From assembly GCA_902780025.1 (NCBI GenBank), contig CACZDV010000028.1:1-39233 (forward strand): 39,233 bases of DNA. The letters are read 5' to 3'. The position numbers and the translations under genes are program-made. Positions 8,101 to 16,878 of this stretch are shown piece after piece. This stretch comes from an uncultured Prevotellaceae bacterium (GTDB lineage Bacteria > Bacteroidota > Bacteroidia > Bacteroidales > Bacteroidaceae). The first letter of the stretch is position 1. The number at the start of each line of letters is the position of its first letter. The notes beneath the pieces are model-generated. The model saw nothing but the letters and a program-made list of their open reading frames with translations, was not told where the DNA came from and searched no databases.

Positions 8101-8502
8101 GCCGCTGGACCCCTTATGTCCCATTCGGAAGCGCATATAGCGTACGATGATATTATCGGCACCCGAGAACGACACGCCGTCGCCGTAGACCGTCACACCC
8201 TCGCCGGGAGCTGTCTGCCCAGCTACATACAGGTTCTTAGAAAAGACGATACGCGAGTTGATACGGATGACACCCGCCACATCGAAGACAACGATACGGT
8301 TAGGCTGGCTCACAGCATCGCGCAAAGAACCGATGCCTGAGTCGTTAAGGTTCGTGACGTGATAGACTGTTCCTGCACGACCACCCGTAGCATAACGGCC
8401 CCATCCCTGGGCACCTGGAAACGCCAGCAAGTCGGCAGCCTCAACGCTTAAACTGCCTAACAGCAAGGTCAGGCAAAAGATTAGTTTCGTCGTAGTGTTC
8501 AT
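5170..8502 (-). CDS. Secreted multidomain pectate lyase-like protein (PL1-type)
   Basis: 1110 residues with a signal peptide (cut after VEAA). Residues about 25-370 are a right-handed beta-helix of the pectate lyase 1 type (FPGAQGWGRYATGGRAGTVY, IIVRYMRFRMG, FDHCSFAWGLDET), which cleaves polygalacturonate by calcium-dependent beta-elimination. A DTDGDGMPDAWE motif (381-392) looks like a calcium-binding TSP3-type linker. Residues about 430-520 read as a fibronectin type III domain. About 570-1050 hold autotransporter-type beta repeats (for example GTLTLTGNNTYTGATVV and GVWRLTGANEYKGTTVV). The C-terminus (KYDLQGHRL, KGLYIQDGKK) is the short end motif seen on many exported Prevotella proteins. 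Catalytic specificity is inferred. It follows pyrD by 16 bases. Confidence 0.85.
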   Translation of the reverse strand: MNTTTKLIFCLTLLLGSLSVEAADLLAFPGAQGWGRYATGGRAGTVYHVTNLNDSGIGSLRDAVSQPNRIVVFDVAGVIRINSRIVFSKNLYVAGQTAPGEGVTVYGDGVSFSGADNIIVRYMRFRMGHKGSSGKDCAGIANGQNMIFDHCSFAWGLDETFSINPDGKGSTPENITLQNCIVGQGLMTHSAGGLMQTNYISLIGNLLCDNNTRNFKIKGINQYANNMVYNWSNGAYIMGGDSEGKSYVNIQSNLFINGPAKGGAAFTGGNADFHCYGSDNWQDNNMDGVFNPFEITDYNAATREAAPYDYPALELNPGKTLLQTNLPTVGASLPYRDMTDCYMVDEVLSYGKQGALISNEETLIYGAPSTWSVYKGVKRTDTDGDGMPDAWEQANGTDPQKNDAMTKTANGYTHIENYINSITVDDRDFFLRKPVALVLEKASTQTLTISWRDYTYDEDGFVIDIKTDDGYQEVTRTAADASTHVVSNLQPATKYTVRVRAFKGDQMSEAVEQIMSTRPVEVGVLDIDSYEPDYTWTSGDIMKAEADGKNMLLAPDADATLTLAETIAPAAFVYKEPVNLTVAGAAITGATSVNKAGTGTLTLTGNNTYTGATVVHDGILEFSTLKNGGEPSSIGSSVEYAQNWIFDGGTYRYTGGNTTTNRSLKLSCTSTFDVKSATVTMNGVVEGADASADFVIDGGGQLTIGTPKFFGYKGATVLKGSTLYLSTTDIAQAGIGSSSKLVMAGGHLKTKGETSGYETYAFPIEVQEGTTSQFSPNRNCYMNNKVTGAGTIRLNIPYLREYVQGDWSGFSGRLIANGVSGDKRGSLLLLDKSPKLNNTVIELKGNTNLCYWSTTGNQTLGGLSGAAGTYLNGSSKQADNFTCTWTVGSANTDETFRGIINNWSCSGSGHSGTVNIVKTGTGVWRLTGANEYKGTTVVNNGTLVVNGRHTGGGAITVNAGAALGGKGTLTGAVTIRKGGILQVGDTLATDKGLTLSGGLKIEEGAVLRLNEAMATKTYADGASIRVFTGKATGAVFSQIEPERPSATQVWDTSKLMTDGMLYVRDDASSVYSGVKTVAPTNTPKYDLQGHRLEGTAKGLYIQDGKKHLRR

Positions 8503-8518
8503 TAGTTTGTTATTGTGG

Positions 8519-9427
8519 TTACTCTATGGTTTCGATGATTTCCTGCACCGACTTGCATCCGTGACGGTCGAGCCAGTCGTTGATGCCGTCGCGTACCTTA
8601 ATGGTTACTGCCGGGTCAATGAAGTTGGCCGTACCAATCTCGATAGCCGTAGCGCCACACATCAGGAATTCTATCGCATCCTCAGCCGTCATTATGCCGC
8701 CAAGCCCAATGACGGGAATCTTCACGGCACGAGCCACCTGATAGACCATACGCAGGGCTACCGGTTTGACAGCAGGACCTGAAAGTCCGCCCGTACCGAT
8801 GCTAAGGACACGACGGCGCTTTTCGATGTCGACCGCCATTCCCATCAGCGTATTGATAAGTGATACGGAGTCGGCTCCCTCAGCCTCTACGGCGCGGGCG
8901 ATCTCACAAATGTCCGTCACGTTCGGGGATAATTTGACGATGAGGGTTTTGTTGTAACGTTCGCGGACGGCCCGCACCACGGAGGCAGCACCTTTGGTCG
9001 TCACGCCAAAAGCCATTCCGCCGTCCTTCACGTTGGGACACGAGATGTTCAGTTCGATGGCGGGAATCTGCTCAAGCGCATTAACCCTTGCAGCACACTC
9101 CGCATAATCCTCGGGCGAAGAGCCGCTGACATTCACGATGTAGGTACCGCCCGTTGGCAGCAGTTGGGGATAGATATGCTCACAGAAGTAATCCACACCC
9201 TTGTTCTGCAAGCCGACACAGTTCAGCATCCCCGATGCCGTCTCGGCCATACGGGGATAGTCGTTACCCTCGCGAGGCCGCAACGTTGTGCCCTTGACAA
9301 TGATACCGCCGATGCCGTCGAGCGGTACGAAGTCCTGAAACTCCAGTCCGTAGCCGAATGTCCCTGAAGCCGTCATTACAGGATTCTTCAGCCGCAGGTT
9401 TCCTATATTTACATTTAAAGTTGCCAT
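8519..9427 (-). CDS. pyrD: Dihydroorotate dehydrogenase B, catalytic subunit
   Basis: 302 residues. It oxidises dihydroorotate to orotate in pyrimidine synthesis; with PyrK it forms the NAD-linked class 1B enzyme in the cytosol. Visible features: FMN-barrel N-terminus ([17 protein letters not shown]), Lys45 in [17 protein letters not shown], and the class 1B active-site Cys130 in [11 protein letters not shown], then VIGLGGI and EIGTANF phosphate-binding segments. The ATG at 9427 overlaps the end of pyrK by 13 bases, implying translational coupling; the longer frame from 9472 lies within pyrK and adds non-family residues. Confidence 0.95.
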   Translation of the reverse strand: MATLNVNIGNLRLKNPVMTASGTFGYGLEFQDFVPLDGIGGIIVKGTTLRPREGNDYPRMAETASGMLNCVGLQNKGVDYFCEHIYPQLLPTGGTYIVNVSGSSPEDYAECAARVNALEQIPAIELNISCPNVKDGGMAFGVTTKGAASVVRAVRERYNKTLIVKLSPNVTDICEIARAVEAEGADSVSLINTLMGMAVDIEKRRRVLSIGTGGLSGPAVKPVALRMVYQVARAVKIPVIGLGGIMTAEDAIEFLMCGATAIEIGTANFIDPAVTIKVRDGINDWLDRHGCKSVQEIIETIE

Positions 9428-10206
9428 AACAGTCGCTTGATATTGAACACCGGGCCTTCCTTGCACACGCACAGGTTACCCTCCGTCGTTTTCTCCACAC
9501 AGCACAGACAGGCACCAAGACCGCAGGCCATCATATTCTCGAGTGATACCTCGCAGTCGATGCCCTGCTGATAGGCATAGCGCGCCACAGCTCGCATCAT
9601 CGGTGTCGGGCCACAAGTCTGAATCAGGTCGAACCGCTGTTTCTGCAGGATTGTGTGCTGGGTTACAAAGCCCTTTTCTCCTTCTGAGCCGTCCTCAGTC
9701 GTGATGTACACCTCGCCGTACTTCCGGAACTCATCCAACATCAACAGGTCTTTTGACGTACGAGCCCCTAACAAGAACGTCGGCTTCACCCCCAGAGACT
9801 TCAAGAATGCTCCCTGATAGAGCAGCGGAGCCACACCGACGCCACCACCCACGAGCAGCACATCGTGCAAGGCGGTTGCGCCGCTTTGACAAGTAAACCC
9901 GTGACCTAACGGCCCCACGACGTTCAGCACGTCGCCTTCCTTCAGGCAAGCCAACTGGCGCGTTCCTTCGCCGACCATTGCCACCAGCAGCCACAGCTCG
10001 TTGCGCTGACGGTCAACAAAATTGATGGAGATAGGCCGCCGGAGGAAAGTTCCCGGCGACCTATCTACACGTACTTCGACAAATTGTCCCGGCATCATCG
10101 GCGGCAACTGTTCCTTCTGCGTCAGGTGCAAGAGGACATACCGCTCATGTAGCCGCTCAACACCAGCCACGCTGAGGTCAAGTACATACTTCTTCTGTTC
10201 TTCCAT
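9415..10206 (-). CDS. pyrK: Dihydroorotate dehydrogenase B, electron transfer subunit
   Basis: 263 residues. It passes electrons from PyrD to NAD through FAD and a 2Fe-2S cluster. FAD-binding RRPIS is at 56-60, nucleotide-binding GGGVGVAPL at 120-128, CGPTPMM at 198-204, and the cluster Cys are 228, 233, 236 and 248 (CGLGACLCC, then VCKEGPVF). Length is usual. It overlaps pyrD downstream and is 6 bases from the LpxA-like gene upstream, so it sits in the same leftward transcript. Confidence 0.95.
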   Translation of the reverse strand: MEEQKKYVLDLSVAGVERLHERYVLLHLTQKEQLPPMMPGQFVEVRVDRSPGTFLRRPISINFVDRQRNELWLLVAMVGEGTRQLACLKEGDVLNVVGPLGHGFTCQSGATALHDVLLVGGGVGVAPLLYQGAFLKSLGVKPTFLLGARTSKDLLMLDEFRKYGEVYITTEDGSEGEKGFVTQHTILQKQRFDLIQTCGPTPMMRAVARYAYQQGIDCEVSLENMMACGLGACLCCVEKTTEGNLCVCKEGPVFNIKRLLWQL

Positions 10207-10212
10207 AAATGA

Positions 10213-10992
10213 TTACTTCCTCGAGATGATACCGAGTTTCGTAGCGCGGAGGAACTCGACGATGTGGCGTATCTCCGGACCGTCAGGCACCTGCTCTACG
10301 ATTTGGTTAATCGCATCAAAGAGCGACGTACCGCCATTGAACACCAGTCGGTAGGCATTGGCAATATGTTTCAATGTCTTCTCCTCAACACCGTGCTGAC
10401 GCCCCACGGCGAAGTTCACGCCACCGTAAGTATTCTTCTTCGTAGCCACGATGTAGGGCGGTATATCGCGGGAGAAAGTAGTACCGGCCTGCACCATCGA
10501 GCCTTTGCCCACGCGGGTACGTGCATTCTCGATGACCGAGCTGGAGAAGATGACGCTGTCCTCAATCTCGCAGTCGCCGGCAATCTTCGTACCATAACCG
10601 AAGACGCAACGGTCGCCGACTTTCGTGTCGTGCGAGATGTGGGCACCCTCCATCAGCACGTTCTCGTTGCCGATGATGGTCTGGCCGCCGACGTGGGTGG
10701 CACGGTTGACGACGACGTTCTCGCGGATGATGTTGCCGTCGCCGATGATGCACTCCGACTTCTCGCCGCGGAACTCAAAGTCCTGCGGCAGGGCACCGAT
10801 GACGCTTCCCTGATGCACCTTGTTACACTTTCCCATGCGTGTTCCATTACAGATACTGACGAAGGGGAAGATGATGCAGCCATCGCCTATCTCGACGTCA
10901 TCCTCAATGTACACAAAGGGGAATATCTTACAGTTGTCGCCGATTTTCGCCTTTGGCGATATTTCAGCTTTGGGGGATATTTCGCTTGCCAT
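10213..10992 (-). CDS. LpxA-like acyl-ACP--UDP-N-acetylglucosamine O-acyltransferase
   Basis: 259 residues of left-handed beta-helix hexapeptide repeats (for example IGDNCKIFPFVYIEDDVEIG) followed by a helical C-terminal domain (GVNFAVGRQHGVEEKTL, LRATKLGIISRK). LpxA starts lipid A synthesis by transferring a hydroxyacyl chain to UDP-GlcNAc. The region around the catalytic His is kept (AHISHDTKVG, His117), and VIGALPQDFEFRGE matches the LpxA family. However the usual VHQF segment after it is absent, replaced by SSSVIENARTRVGKGSM. It could be a divergent paralog acting on another sugar nucleotide. The start codon follows the purine-rich string AAGTGTAAAGTGAAAAGTT. A 33-base gap separates it from the efflux genes. 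Confidence 0.8.
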   Translation of the reverse strand: MASEISPKAEISPKAKIGDNCKIFPFVYIEDDVEIGDGCIIFPFVSICNGTRMGKCNKVHQGSVIGALPQDFEFRGEKSECIIGDGNIIRENVVVNRATHVGGQTIIGNENVLMEGAHISHDTKVGDRCVFGYGTKIAGDCEIEDSVIFSSSVIENARTRVGKGSMVQAGTTFSRDIPPYIVATKKNTYGGVNFAVGRQHGVEEKTLKHIANAYRLVFNGGTSLFDAINQIVEQVPDGPEIRHIVEFLRATKLGIISRK

Positions 10993-11025
10993 AACTTTTC
11001 ACTTTACACTTTTCATTTCTCACTT

Positions 11026-12411
11026 CTATTTCGCTCCGCCTCCTAATGCCTGGTACAAGTTCACTACAGCCTGCATCTTGTTGAACTGGTCGGTCACTTC
11101 GTCAATCTCAGCATTCAGCAGGTTGCTCTGTGCAGAGATGACCTCCAGATAGGTGGTGTTCGAGCTGGACTCCATCAGCTTCTTGGTGTCCTCGACGTTC
11201 TTCAACAGCACGGCGACACGCTTGGAATCCAATTCGCCCTTCTCGGCCGATGAGTTATAGCTGACGAGGGCATTGCTTACCTCGTTACCAGCTTTCAGCA
11301 CGGTGTTCTGCCACGTATTGAACTTCTGCTCATACTGCATCTGCGCCACCTTCAGGCCAGCCACGATCTGTCCGTGCTGGAAGATAGGCTGCACCAGACT
11401 GGCAACGGCTGACCACAGCATCTTACCGGGGTTGACCAGACCGTTATTGTTGGTGAAGGCACCCGTGCCGGTGAGGGTGATACTGGGATAGAAGCGCGAA
11501 CGGGCCTGCTGCACATCGTAGAAACATTGTGCAAGTGCCATTTCGGCAGCATGAACGTCGGCTCGGTTGTTGAGCAGGTCGATGCTGACACCCGTTGCAA
11601 ACGTCGAAGGCAGCGACTGGTCAGCCAGTTTACCACGCTGAATGGTCTGGGCGGGCTGTCCGATGAGCAGCGACAACGAGTTCTCCATCTCACGAATCTG
11701 GCGCACCAGGTCAACCTTCTTGGCCTGCACCGAATAGTAGGCGGCTTCAGCGCTCTGCACAGCGGTAGAGCGGTAGCCGATACGGTTCTCGTGCATGAAC
11801 TTCATCTTGTCCCAAGTATCCTTGGTCAGCTGTTCCATATCGCTGACAATCTCCATCTGACGGTCGAGCATCAGCAGCGTGTAATACAGGTTGGCTATGC
11901 CCGAGACGATGTTGCACTTCACCGCCGTCTGATAGTCCTGGGTAGCGATGAGCTGCATCTGTGCCGAGCGCTTGGCGTTCAGGAGATTGCCAAACAGGTC
12001 GACGTTCCATGAGGCTGTCAACGGCAACTGGTAGGACTTGGTCGAGGGATTGTCTGAGAACTTGGTTATCGTTCCCTGGGGCGAGAACACCACAGAGGGC
12101 AGGAAAGCCAGACGGGCACACTTCAGCGCCTCGTTCACTATCTGCACGTTCAGGGCTGCATTCAGCAGGTCAGGATTCTTCTCCAAGCCCTGCTCGATGA
12201 TGGCCTGCAACTGAGGGTCGGTAAACAACTGTCGCCAGGGCAGGTTGCCGAACGATGCCGTATCGGTCGACTGCAGGACACCATTCGGAGCCACAGGGTC
12301 GCGGACGATACCATCGGCAACGACCTCCGGGCGGTCGTATTTGTTGTAGAGACCGCAGCTCGCCAAGAGCAGCGAGCATGCGGCTATAGACAATATCTTT
12401 TTCATACGCAT
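11026..12411 (-). CDS. RND efflux outer membrane lipoprotein (TolC/OprM-like)
   Basis: 461 residues with a lipoprotein signal (LLLASC, Cys19). Two outer-membrane efflux repeats are visible: long helical stretches (ALNVQIVNEALKCARLAFLP; YEQKFNTWQNTVLKAGNEVS) alternating with beta segments (SVVFSPQG; YPSITLTGTGAF). It belongs to the NodT/OprM group and forms the outer-membrane duct of the pump encoded immediately upstream. The ATG at 12411 lies 3 bases after the RND stop; a second ATG at 12405 is possible. The final helix ends KMQAVVNLYQALGGG, as usual for the family. Confidence 0.92.
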   Translation of the reverse strand: MRMKKILSIAACSLLLASCGLYNKYDRPEVVADGIVRDPVAPNGVLQSTDTASFGNLPWRQLFTDPQLQAIIEQGLEKNPDLLNAALNVQIVNEALKCARLAFLPSVVFSPQGTITKFSDNPSTKSYQLPLTASWNVDLFGNLLNAKRSAQMQLIATQDYQTAVKCNIVSGIANLYYTLLMLDRQMEIVSDMEQLTKDTWDKMKFMHENRIGYRSTAVQSAEAAYYSVQAKKVDLVRQIREMENSLSLLIGQPAQTIQRGKLADQSLPSTFATGVSIDLLNNRADVHAAEMALAQCFYDVQQARSRFYPSITLTGTGAFTNNNGLVNPGKMLWSAVASLVQPIFQHGQIVAGLKVAQMQYEQKFNTWQNTVLKAGNEVSNALVSYNSSAEKGELDSKRVAVLLKNVEDTKKLMESSSNTTYLEVISAQSNLLNAEIDEVTDQFNKMQAVVNLYQALGGGAK

Positions 12412-12414
12412 CAA

Positions 12415-15400
12415 TTACTTCTCAAGTTCATAATCTACGGGACGATGGGCATACTGTGCAATCTCGGTAGCCACATCCTCGTTCTCCTCCTCGTTGTCGA
12501 ACTTCATCGGGCTGAACTTCTCCTGCAGACTCTGGAAAAGGACGAACAGCGTGGGAACGACGAAGATCTGACAGAGCGTACCGATTAACATACCACCGAC
12601 GGCGGCAGCACCGAGCGTCTGGTTACCGTTCTTGCCTACGCCAGAGGCGAACATCAGCGGCAACAGACCGATGACCATTGCCAACGACGTCATCAGGATA
12701 GGACGCAGACGGGCAGCGGCACCCAGCACGGCCGACCACGAGATGGCCATACCCAGACGGCGGCGCTCCAAGGCGAACTGCACAATCAGGATGGCGTTCT
12801 TGGCCAACAGACCAATCAGCATGATGAGCGAAATCTGCATGTAGATGTCGTTGGCGTGACCGAAGAGCATCGTGAACAGGAAGCAGCCCGCCAGACCGAA
12901 GGGTACGGAGAGTACCACCGACAACGGCAGGATGTACGACTCGTACTGTGCCGAGAGGATGAGGTAGATGAAGATGAAGCAGAGCACGAAGATGAGTGCC
13001 GTAGAGTTCGAGGCCTTGGCCTCCTCACGCGTCAGACCCTGATAGTCGTAGCTGTAGCCCGTGGGCAGCACCTCGGCGGCCACCTCCTGGGCGGCCTTGA
13101 TGGCCTCACCCGTAGAGTAGCCGTTGGCCACCGTACCCGTCACGTTGATAGAGGTAAACAGGTTGAAGCGGGTGATGTTGGTGGGACCGTAGACGCGCTC
13201 GATGTTACAGAACTCCTGAACAGGCGACATACCCTTCGGGGTACGTACATAGACGCTGTTCAGCGACTCCGGCGTCATGCGGGTCTCAGGCGAGCCCTGC
13301 ACCATCACACGGTAGAGCTTACCGTAGGCGTTGAAGTTCGAGGCGTAGAGTCCGCCATAGTAACCCTGCAGCGTGGTAAGTATCGTCGAGGGTGAGATAC
13401 CGCTCTGCTTACACTTGGCTACGTCGACATGAATCATGTACTGCGGATAGCTGGGGTTATACGACGTCTGGGCCATCTGGAACTCAGGACGCTTGTTCAG
13501 CTCGGCAATGAACTCCTTGGTGATGTCGAAGAACTTGTTCAGCGGACCACCCGTACGGTCCTGCATGACAATCGACACACCCGAGTTAGCCGAGAAACCG
13601 GGAATCATAGGCGGCGAGAAGGCCAGGATGGAGGCATCCTTGATGTGGGCCGTCTTGATGAAGATCTGTGCGACGACACCCGTCGACTCCATAGGATTGA
13701 GGAAGAAACGGTAGATACCGTCGCCCTGCCACAGTCCGCTGAGCTTCCACCAGAAGCCTTTCTGACGGTCCTTGAACGGCTTCAGCTTCAGGATGAACGT
13801 AGCCTGGTCGGAACCGGCACCGGCAATGAAGTTGTAACCCTGAATCTGCTCACGGCTCTGGATAGCAGGGTCGGCAGCAAGGATAGAGTCCACCTCATTG
13901 ATAATCTGGCGCGTACGGGCCACAGAGGTTGCGGGCGGCATACTGATGGTACAGAAGAGCGTACCCGTGTCCTCGTCGGGCACCAGACCAGTCTTCGTGG
14001 TAATCATCGTAGTAGCCAGCACAGCAATACCCACGACGACGGCAATGCCGATGGCCAGCGGACGGCGCACCAGCTTTTCCACAGCATTCTTATACTTTCC
14101 TAAGATAGAGTCGTAGGCGGTATTGAACGAGGCGTGGAAGCGGTCGATGGCCGACATCTTCTTCTCATGACCCTCCGCGTCGTGCGGCTTCAGGAAGATG
14201 GCACACAGGGCGGGCGACAGCGTCAAGGCGTTCAGGGCCGAGATGAAAATGCTGACGGCCATCGTCACACCGAACTCACGGTAGAACGTACCCGTCGTAC
14301 CACCGATGAACGACACGGGGATGAACACCGAGGCCATCACCAGCGTGATGGAGATGATAGCACCCGAGATCTCGTTCATGGCGTCGATAGAGGCCGTCAA
14401 CGTCGACTTATATCCCTGGTCCAGCTTGGCGTGTACGGCCTCAACCACCACGATGGCGTCGTCCACCACGATGGCAATAGCCAGCAGCAAGGCCGACAGC
14501 GTCAGCAGGTTGATGGAGAAGCCGAAGACGTTCAGGAAGAAGAACGTACCGACGAGCGACACGGGCACGGCAATCAGCGGGATGAGCGTCGAACGCCAGT
14601 CCTGCAGGAACACGTAGATAACGATGAACACCAGCACCAGCGTGAAGATGAGCGTGAAGACCACCTCCTCGATAGAGGCATACAGGAACTCCGTCACGTC
14701 GTAGTTGATCTTGTAGGTCATACCCGGCGGGAACAGCTTAGCCTGCTCTTCCAGCTCGGCCTTCACCTGCTTGGCAATCTCGTTGGCATTCGAACCAGCC
14801 ACCTGCTGCACCATACCCATGACCGACGGGATGTTGTTGTTCTTCATCGACACGGCATAGTTCAGACCGCCCAGCTCAATCCGGGCCACGTCCTTCAACT
14901 TCAGCGTCTGACCGTTGGCATCACTCGAGATGATGATGTTGCCAAACTCCTCCTCCGTCTTCAGACGGCCGGTGTAGCGCATCGCATACTCGTAGGCTAC
15001 GTCCGACTCCTGTCCGAAGTTACCCGGGGCGGCCTCGATGTTCTGTTCAGCCAGCACGGCGCTGATGTCGGAGGGCATGAGGTTGTACTGCTTCATGACA
15101 TCGGGCTTCAGCCAGATACGCATGGAGTAGGTCTTCACACCGGGCGACTGCACGTCACCCACACCCTGGATACGCTTGATGGCAGGGATGATGTTGATGT
15201 TGTTATAGTTCGTCAGGAACTGGTCGTCGTAGCGGCCGTCAGAGGTCAGCGTGAACATCATCACCTGCGACGTCTGACGCTTCATGACGGTCACACCGAT
15301 GCGCGTCACCTCAGCCGGCAGCAGGGCCTGTGCCTGCTGCACACGGTTCTGCACGTTCACGGCACACATATCGGCGTTCAGACCCTGACGGAACAGGATG

Positions 15401-15672
15401 TTAAGGCTGGCCGAACCCGAAGAGGCCGTTGACGAGATATAGTCCATTCCTTCCACACCGTTGATACTCTCCTCCAACGGCGTGATGACCGAGTTCTTCA
15501 CCGTCTCGGCATCGGCACCAGGATATTGGGTATGCACCACAACCGTAGGCGGCGCGATGTCCGGGTACTGCTCAATAGGCAGCGACACCAGACCGATGAT
15601 ACCCAGCAGGACGATGAGGATGGAGATCACCGTCGACAGTACTGGTCTTTTTATAAAGTTCGTAAAAGTCAT
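12415..15672 (-). CDS. RND efflux transporter, hydrophobe/amphiphile exporter family (AcrB/MexB-like)
   Basis: 1085 residues, a normal RND length. It is the inner-membrane proton-driven pump. N-terminal TM1 (IKRPVLSTVISILIVLLGII) is followed by a periplasmic domain (PPTVVVHTQYPGADAETV), then TM2-6 with the paired Asp of the proton relay (IVVDDAIVVVEAV). The second periplasmic loop and TM8-12 carry the matching Lys (LIGLLAKNAILIVQFALERR). Substrates cannot be read from the sequence; antibiotics, bile acids or dyes are typical. The ribosome site falls in a repeat of AAAAAGGTAAAAAAG type between it and the adaptor gene. It belongs to one leftward transcript with the adaptor and outer-membrane gene. 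Confidence 0.96.
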   Translation of the reverse strand: MTFTNFIKRPVLSTVISILIVLLGIIGLVSLPIEQYPDIAPPTVVVHTQYPGADAETVKNSVITPLEESINGVEGMDYISSTASSGSASLNILFRQGLNADMCAVNVQNRVQQAQALLPAEVTRIGVTVMKRQTSQVMMFTLTSDGRYDDQFLTNYNNINIIPAIKRIQGVGDVQSPGVKTYSMRIWLKPDVMKQYNLMPSDISAVLAEQNIEAAPGNFGQESDVAYEYAMRYTGRLKTEEEFGNIIISSDANGQTLKLKDVARIELGGLNYAVSMKNNNIPSVMGMVQQVAGSNANEIAKQVKAELEEQAKLFPPGMTYKINYDVTEFLYASIEEVVFTLIFTLVLVFIVIYVFLQDWRSTLIPLIAVPVSLVGTFFFLNVFGFSINLLTLSALLLAIAIVVDDAIVVVEAVHAKLDQGYKSTLTASIDAMNEISGAIISITLVMASVFIPVSFIGGTTGTFYREFGVTMAVSIFISALNALTLSPALCAIFLKPHDAEGHEKKMSAIDRFHASFNTAYDSILGKYKNAVEKLVRRPLAIGIAVVVGIAVLATTMITTKTGLVPDEDTGTLFCTISMPPATSVARTRQIINEVDSILAADPAIQSREQIQGYNFIAGAGSDQATFILKLKPFKDRQKGFWWKLSGLWQGDGIYRFFLNPMESTGVVAQIFIKTAHIKDASILAFSPPMIPGFSANSGVSIVMQDRTGGPLNKFFDITKEFIAELNKRPEFQMAQTSYNPSYPQYMIHVDVAKCKQSGISPSTILTTLQGYYGGLYASNFNAYGKLYRVMVQGSPETRMTPESLNSVYVRTPKGMSPVQEFCNIERVYGPTNITRFNLFTSINVTGTVANGYSTGEAIKAAQEVAAEVLPTGYSYDYQGLTREEAKASNSTALIFVLCFIFIYLILSAQYESYILPLSVVLSVPFGLAGCFLFTMLFGHANDIYMQISLIMLIGLLAKNAILIVQFALERRRLGMAISWSAVLGAAARLRPILMTSLAMVIGLLPLMFASGVGKNGNQTLGAAAVGGMLIGTLCQIFVVPTLFVLFQSLQEKFSPMKFDNEEENEDVATEIAQYAHRPVDYELEK

Positions 15673-15700
15673 TATTTTACCTTTTTACTTTTTTACCTTT

Positions 15701-16870
15701 TTACTTCTTCATCGCATTTACGATATCCCCGGCACTCATGGCTTTGGCCTGCTCCTGAATCTTCTGCTGGTAACGCTCCGGCGTGATGGGCACAATCTCC
15801 ATCTGGTCAGAGAGCTTCGTGATACCGTTCGTGATATACTTGTCGCCCACCTTCAGGCCGTCGGTCACCACGTAGTTCTTGCCGTCGTCCTGCGGAGCCA
15901 CCTTAATCTCGGTGTACACCACCTTGTTATCCTTGCCTAAGGTATAGTCGAACTTCTTGTTCTGCACCTCCATCACGCAAGCCTGCGGGATGACGATGGC
16001 CGACGAGTTCTCGCTGGGAATGACGATGGCACCCGAACCGCCGCTCTTCAGCAGCCGCTCAGGATTCGGGAACACGGCAATCATCTGCACCGAACCCGTA
16101 GCCTGGTCAATCACACCGCTCATCTTCGTCACCTTACCGTCGTGACCGTAGATGGTGCCGTCGGCCAGCTGCAGCTTCACGGCGGGCAGGGCCTGCAGGC
16201 CGTCGCCGCTCTTCGACATAGCTAAGGCGTCCTTCTCAGTCATCGAGAAGTAGACCTCCATCTGCGAGATGTTCGACACGGTGGTCAGCACCGAAGCCGT
16301 GTTGACCAGCGCACCCACCTTCAGCGGCAGCGTACCCACCACGCCCGAGGCCGGGCTCTTCACGTAGCAGAAGCTCAGCGTCTCCTTAGCCGAAGCCAGT
16401 CCGGCCTGAGCCTGAGCCAGCTGCGCCTTCGCACTCTCGTAGGCATTGGTAGCCGACTGCAGCTCGAAGTCGCCGATGACCTTATTCTCATACAACTTCT
16501 GCGAGTTCTCGTACGACAGCTTCGACGTGTTGCATGCAGCCTGAGCTGTGTTCACGGCAGCCTGCATCTGGCGCACCTGGGCCTGATACGTGGCGTTGTC
16601 AATCACAAACAGCACCTGTCCGGCGCTCACCGACTGACCTTCCTTCACGTTAATCTGCGTGATAAAGCCACTCACCTTCGGCGAGATCTGCACGTCCTGC
16701 ACACCCTTGATAGAGGCAGGATAAGTCACCTGCGACGAGGCACTACTGGTTCCAACCTCCAAGACGGGGTACTCGTTGTCACCAAAAGACGGACGTCCGC
16801 CACCACCGCCGCCACACGAGGCAAGCAGCAGCGCAGAGGCCGCTAACATTAAAATCTTCTTACTCTTCAT
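15701..16870 (-). CDS. RND efflux periplasmic adaptor (AcrA-like lipoprotein)
   Basis: 389 residues. The lipobox LLLASC (Cys19) is followed by a run of Gly, so the adaptor is tethered to the inner membrane. The order is a membrane-proximal strand, lipoyl half (ISPKVSGFITQINVKEGQSV), alpha-hairpin about 95-170 (AQVRQMQAAVNTAQAACNTS), second lipoyl half (SPASGVVGTLPLKVGALV) and beta-barrel (MEVYFSMTEKDAL). It joins the RND pump to the outer-membrane channel. It is the first gene of the leftward run and is preceded by a -7 box at 16908-16915, which lies inside the decayed DUF3987 reading frame. Confidence 0.95.
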   Translation of the reverse strand: MKSKKILMLAASALLLASCGGGGGGRPSFGDNEYPVLEVGTSSASSQVTYPASIKGVQDVQISPKVSGFITQINVKEGQSVSAGQVLFVIDNATYQAQVRQMQAAVNTAQAACNTSKLSYENSQKLYENKVIGDFELQSATNAYESAKAQLAQAQAGLASAKETLSFCYVKSPASGVVGTLPLKVGALVNTASVLTTVSNISQMEVYFSMTEKDALAMSKSGDGLQALPAVKLQLADGTIYGHDGKVTKMSGVIDQATGSVQMIAVFPNPERLLKSGGSGAIVIPSENSSAIVIPQACVMEVQNKKFDYTLGKDNKVVYTEIKVAPQDDGKNYVVTDGLKVGDKYITNGITKLSDQMEIVPITPERYQQKIQEQAKAMSAGDIVNAMKK

Positions 16871-16878
16871 AATGTCTT

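Noticed and set aside
7534-8340. Rightward frame (268 codons) opposite the pectate lyase
   Set aside because: A shadow of the beta-helix coding strand; the leftward frame has a signal peptide and clear domains.
9428-9472. Longer start for pyrD
   Set aside because: The added residues lie within pyrK and do not match dihydroorotate dehydrogenases.
10264-11046. Rightward frame (260 codons) opposite the LpxA-like gene
   Set aside because: Repetitive Ala/Asp/Val sequence mirrors the hexapeptide repeats on the other strand.
12856-13395. Rightward frame (179 codons) opposite RND
   Set aside because: Arg/Glu/His-rich composition and no motif; antisense artefact.
13429-14103. Rightward frame (224 codons) opposite RND
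   Set aside because: Same reason: antisense of a strongly supported gene, no ribosome site.
14134-15432. Long rightward frame (432 codons) opposite the RND pump gene
   Set aside because: Its product is rich in Arg, His and Gly with no fold, as expected from the antisense of a GC-rich third-codon gene, and no start signals precede it.
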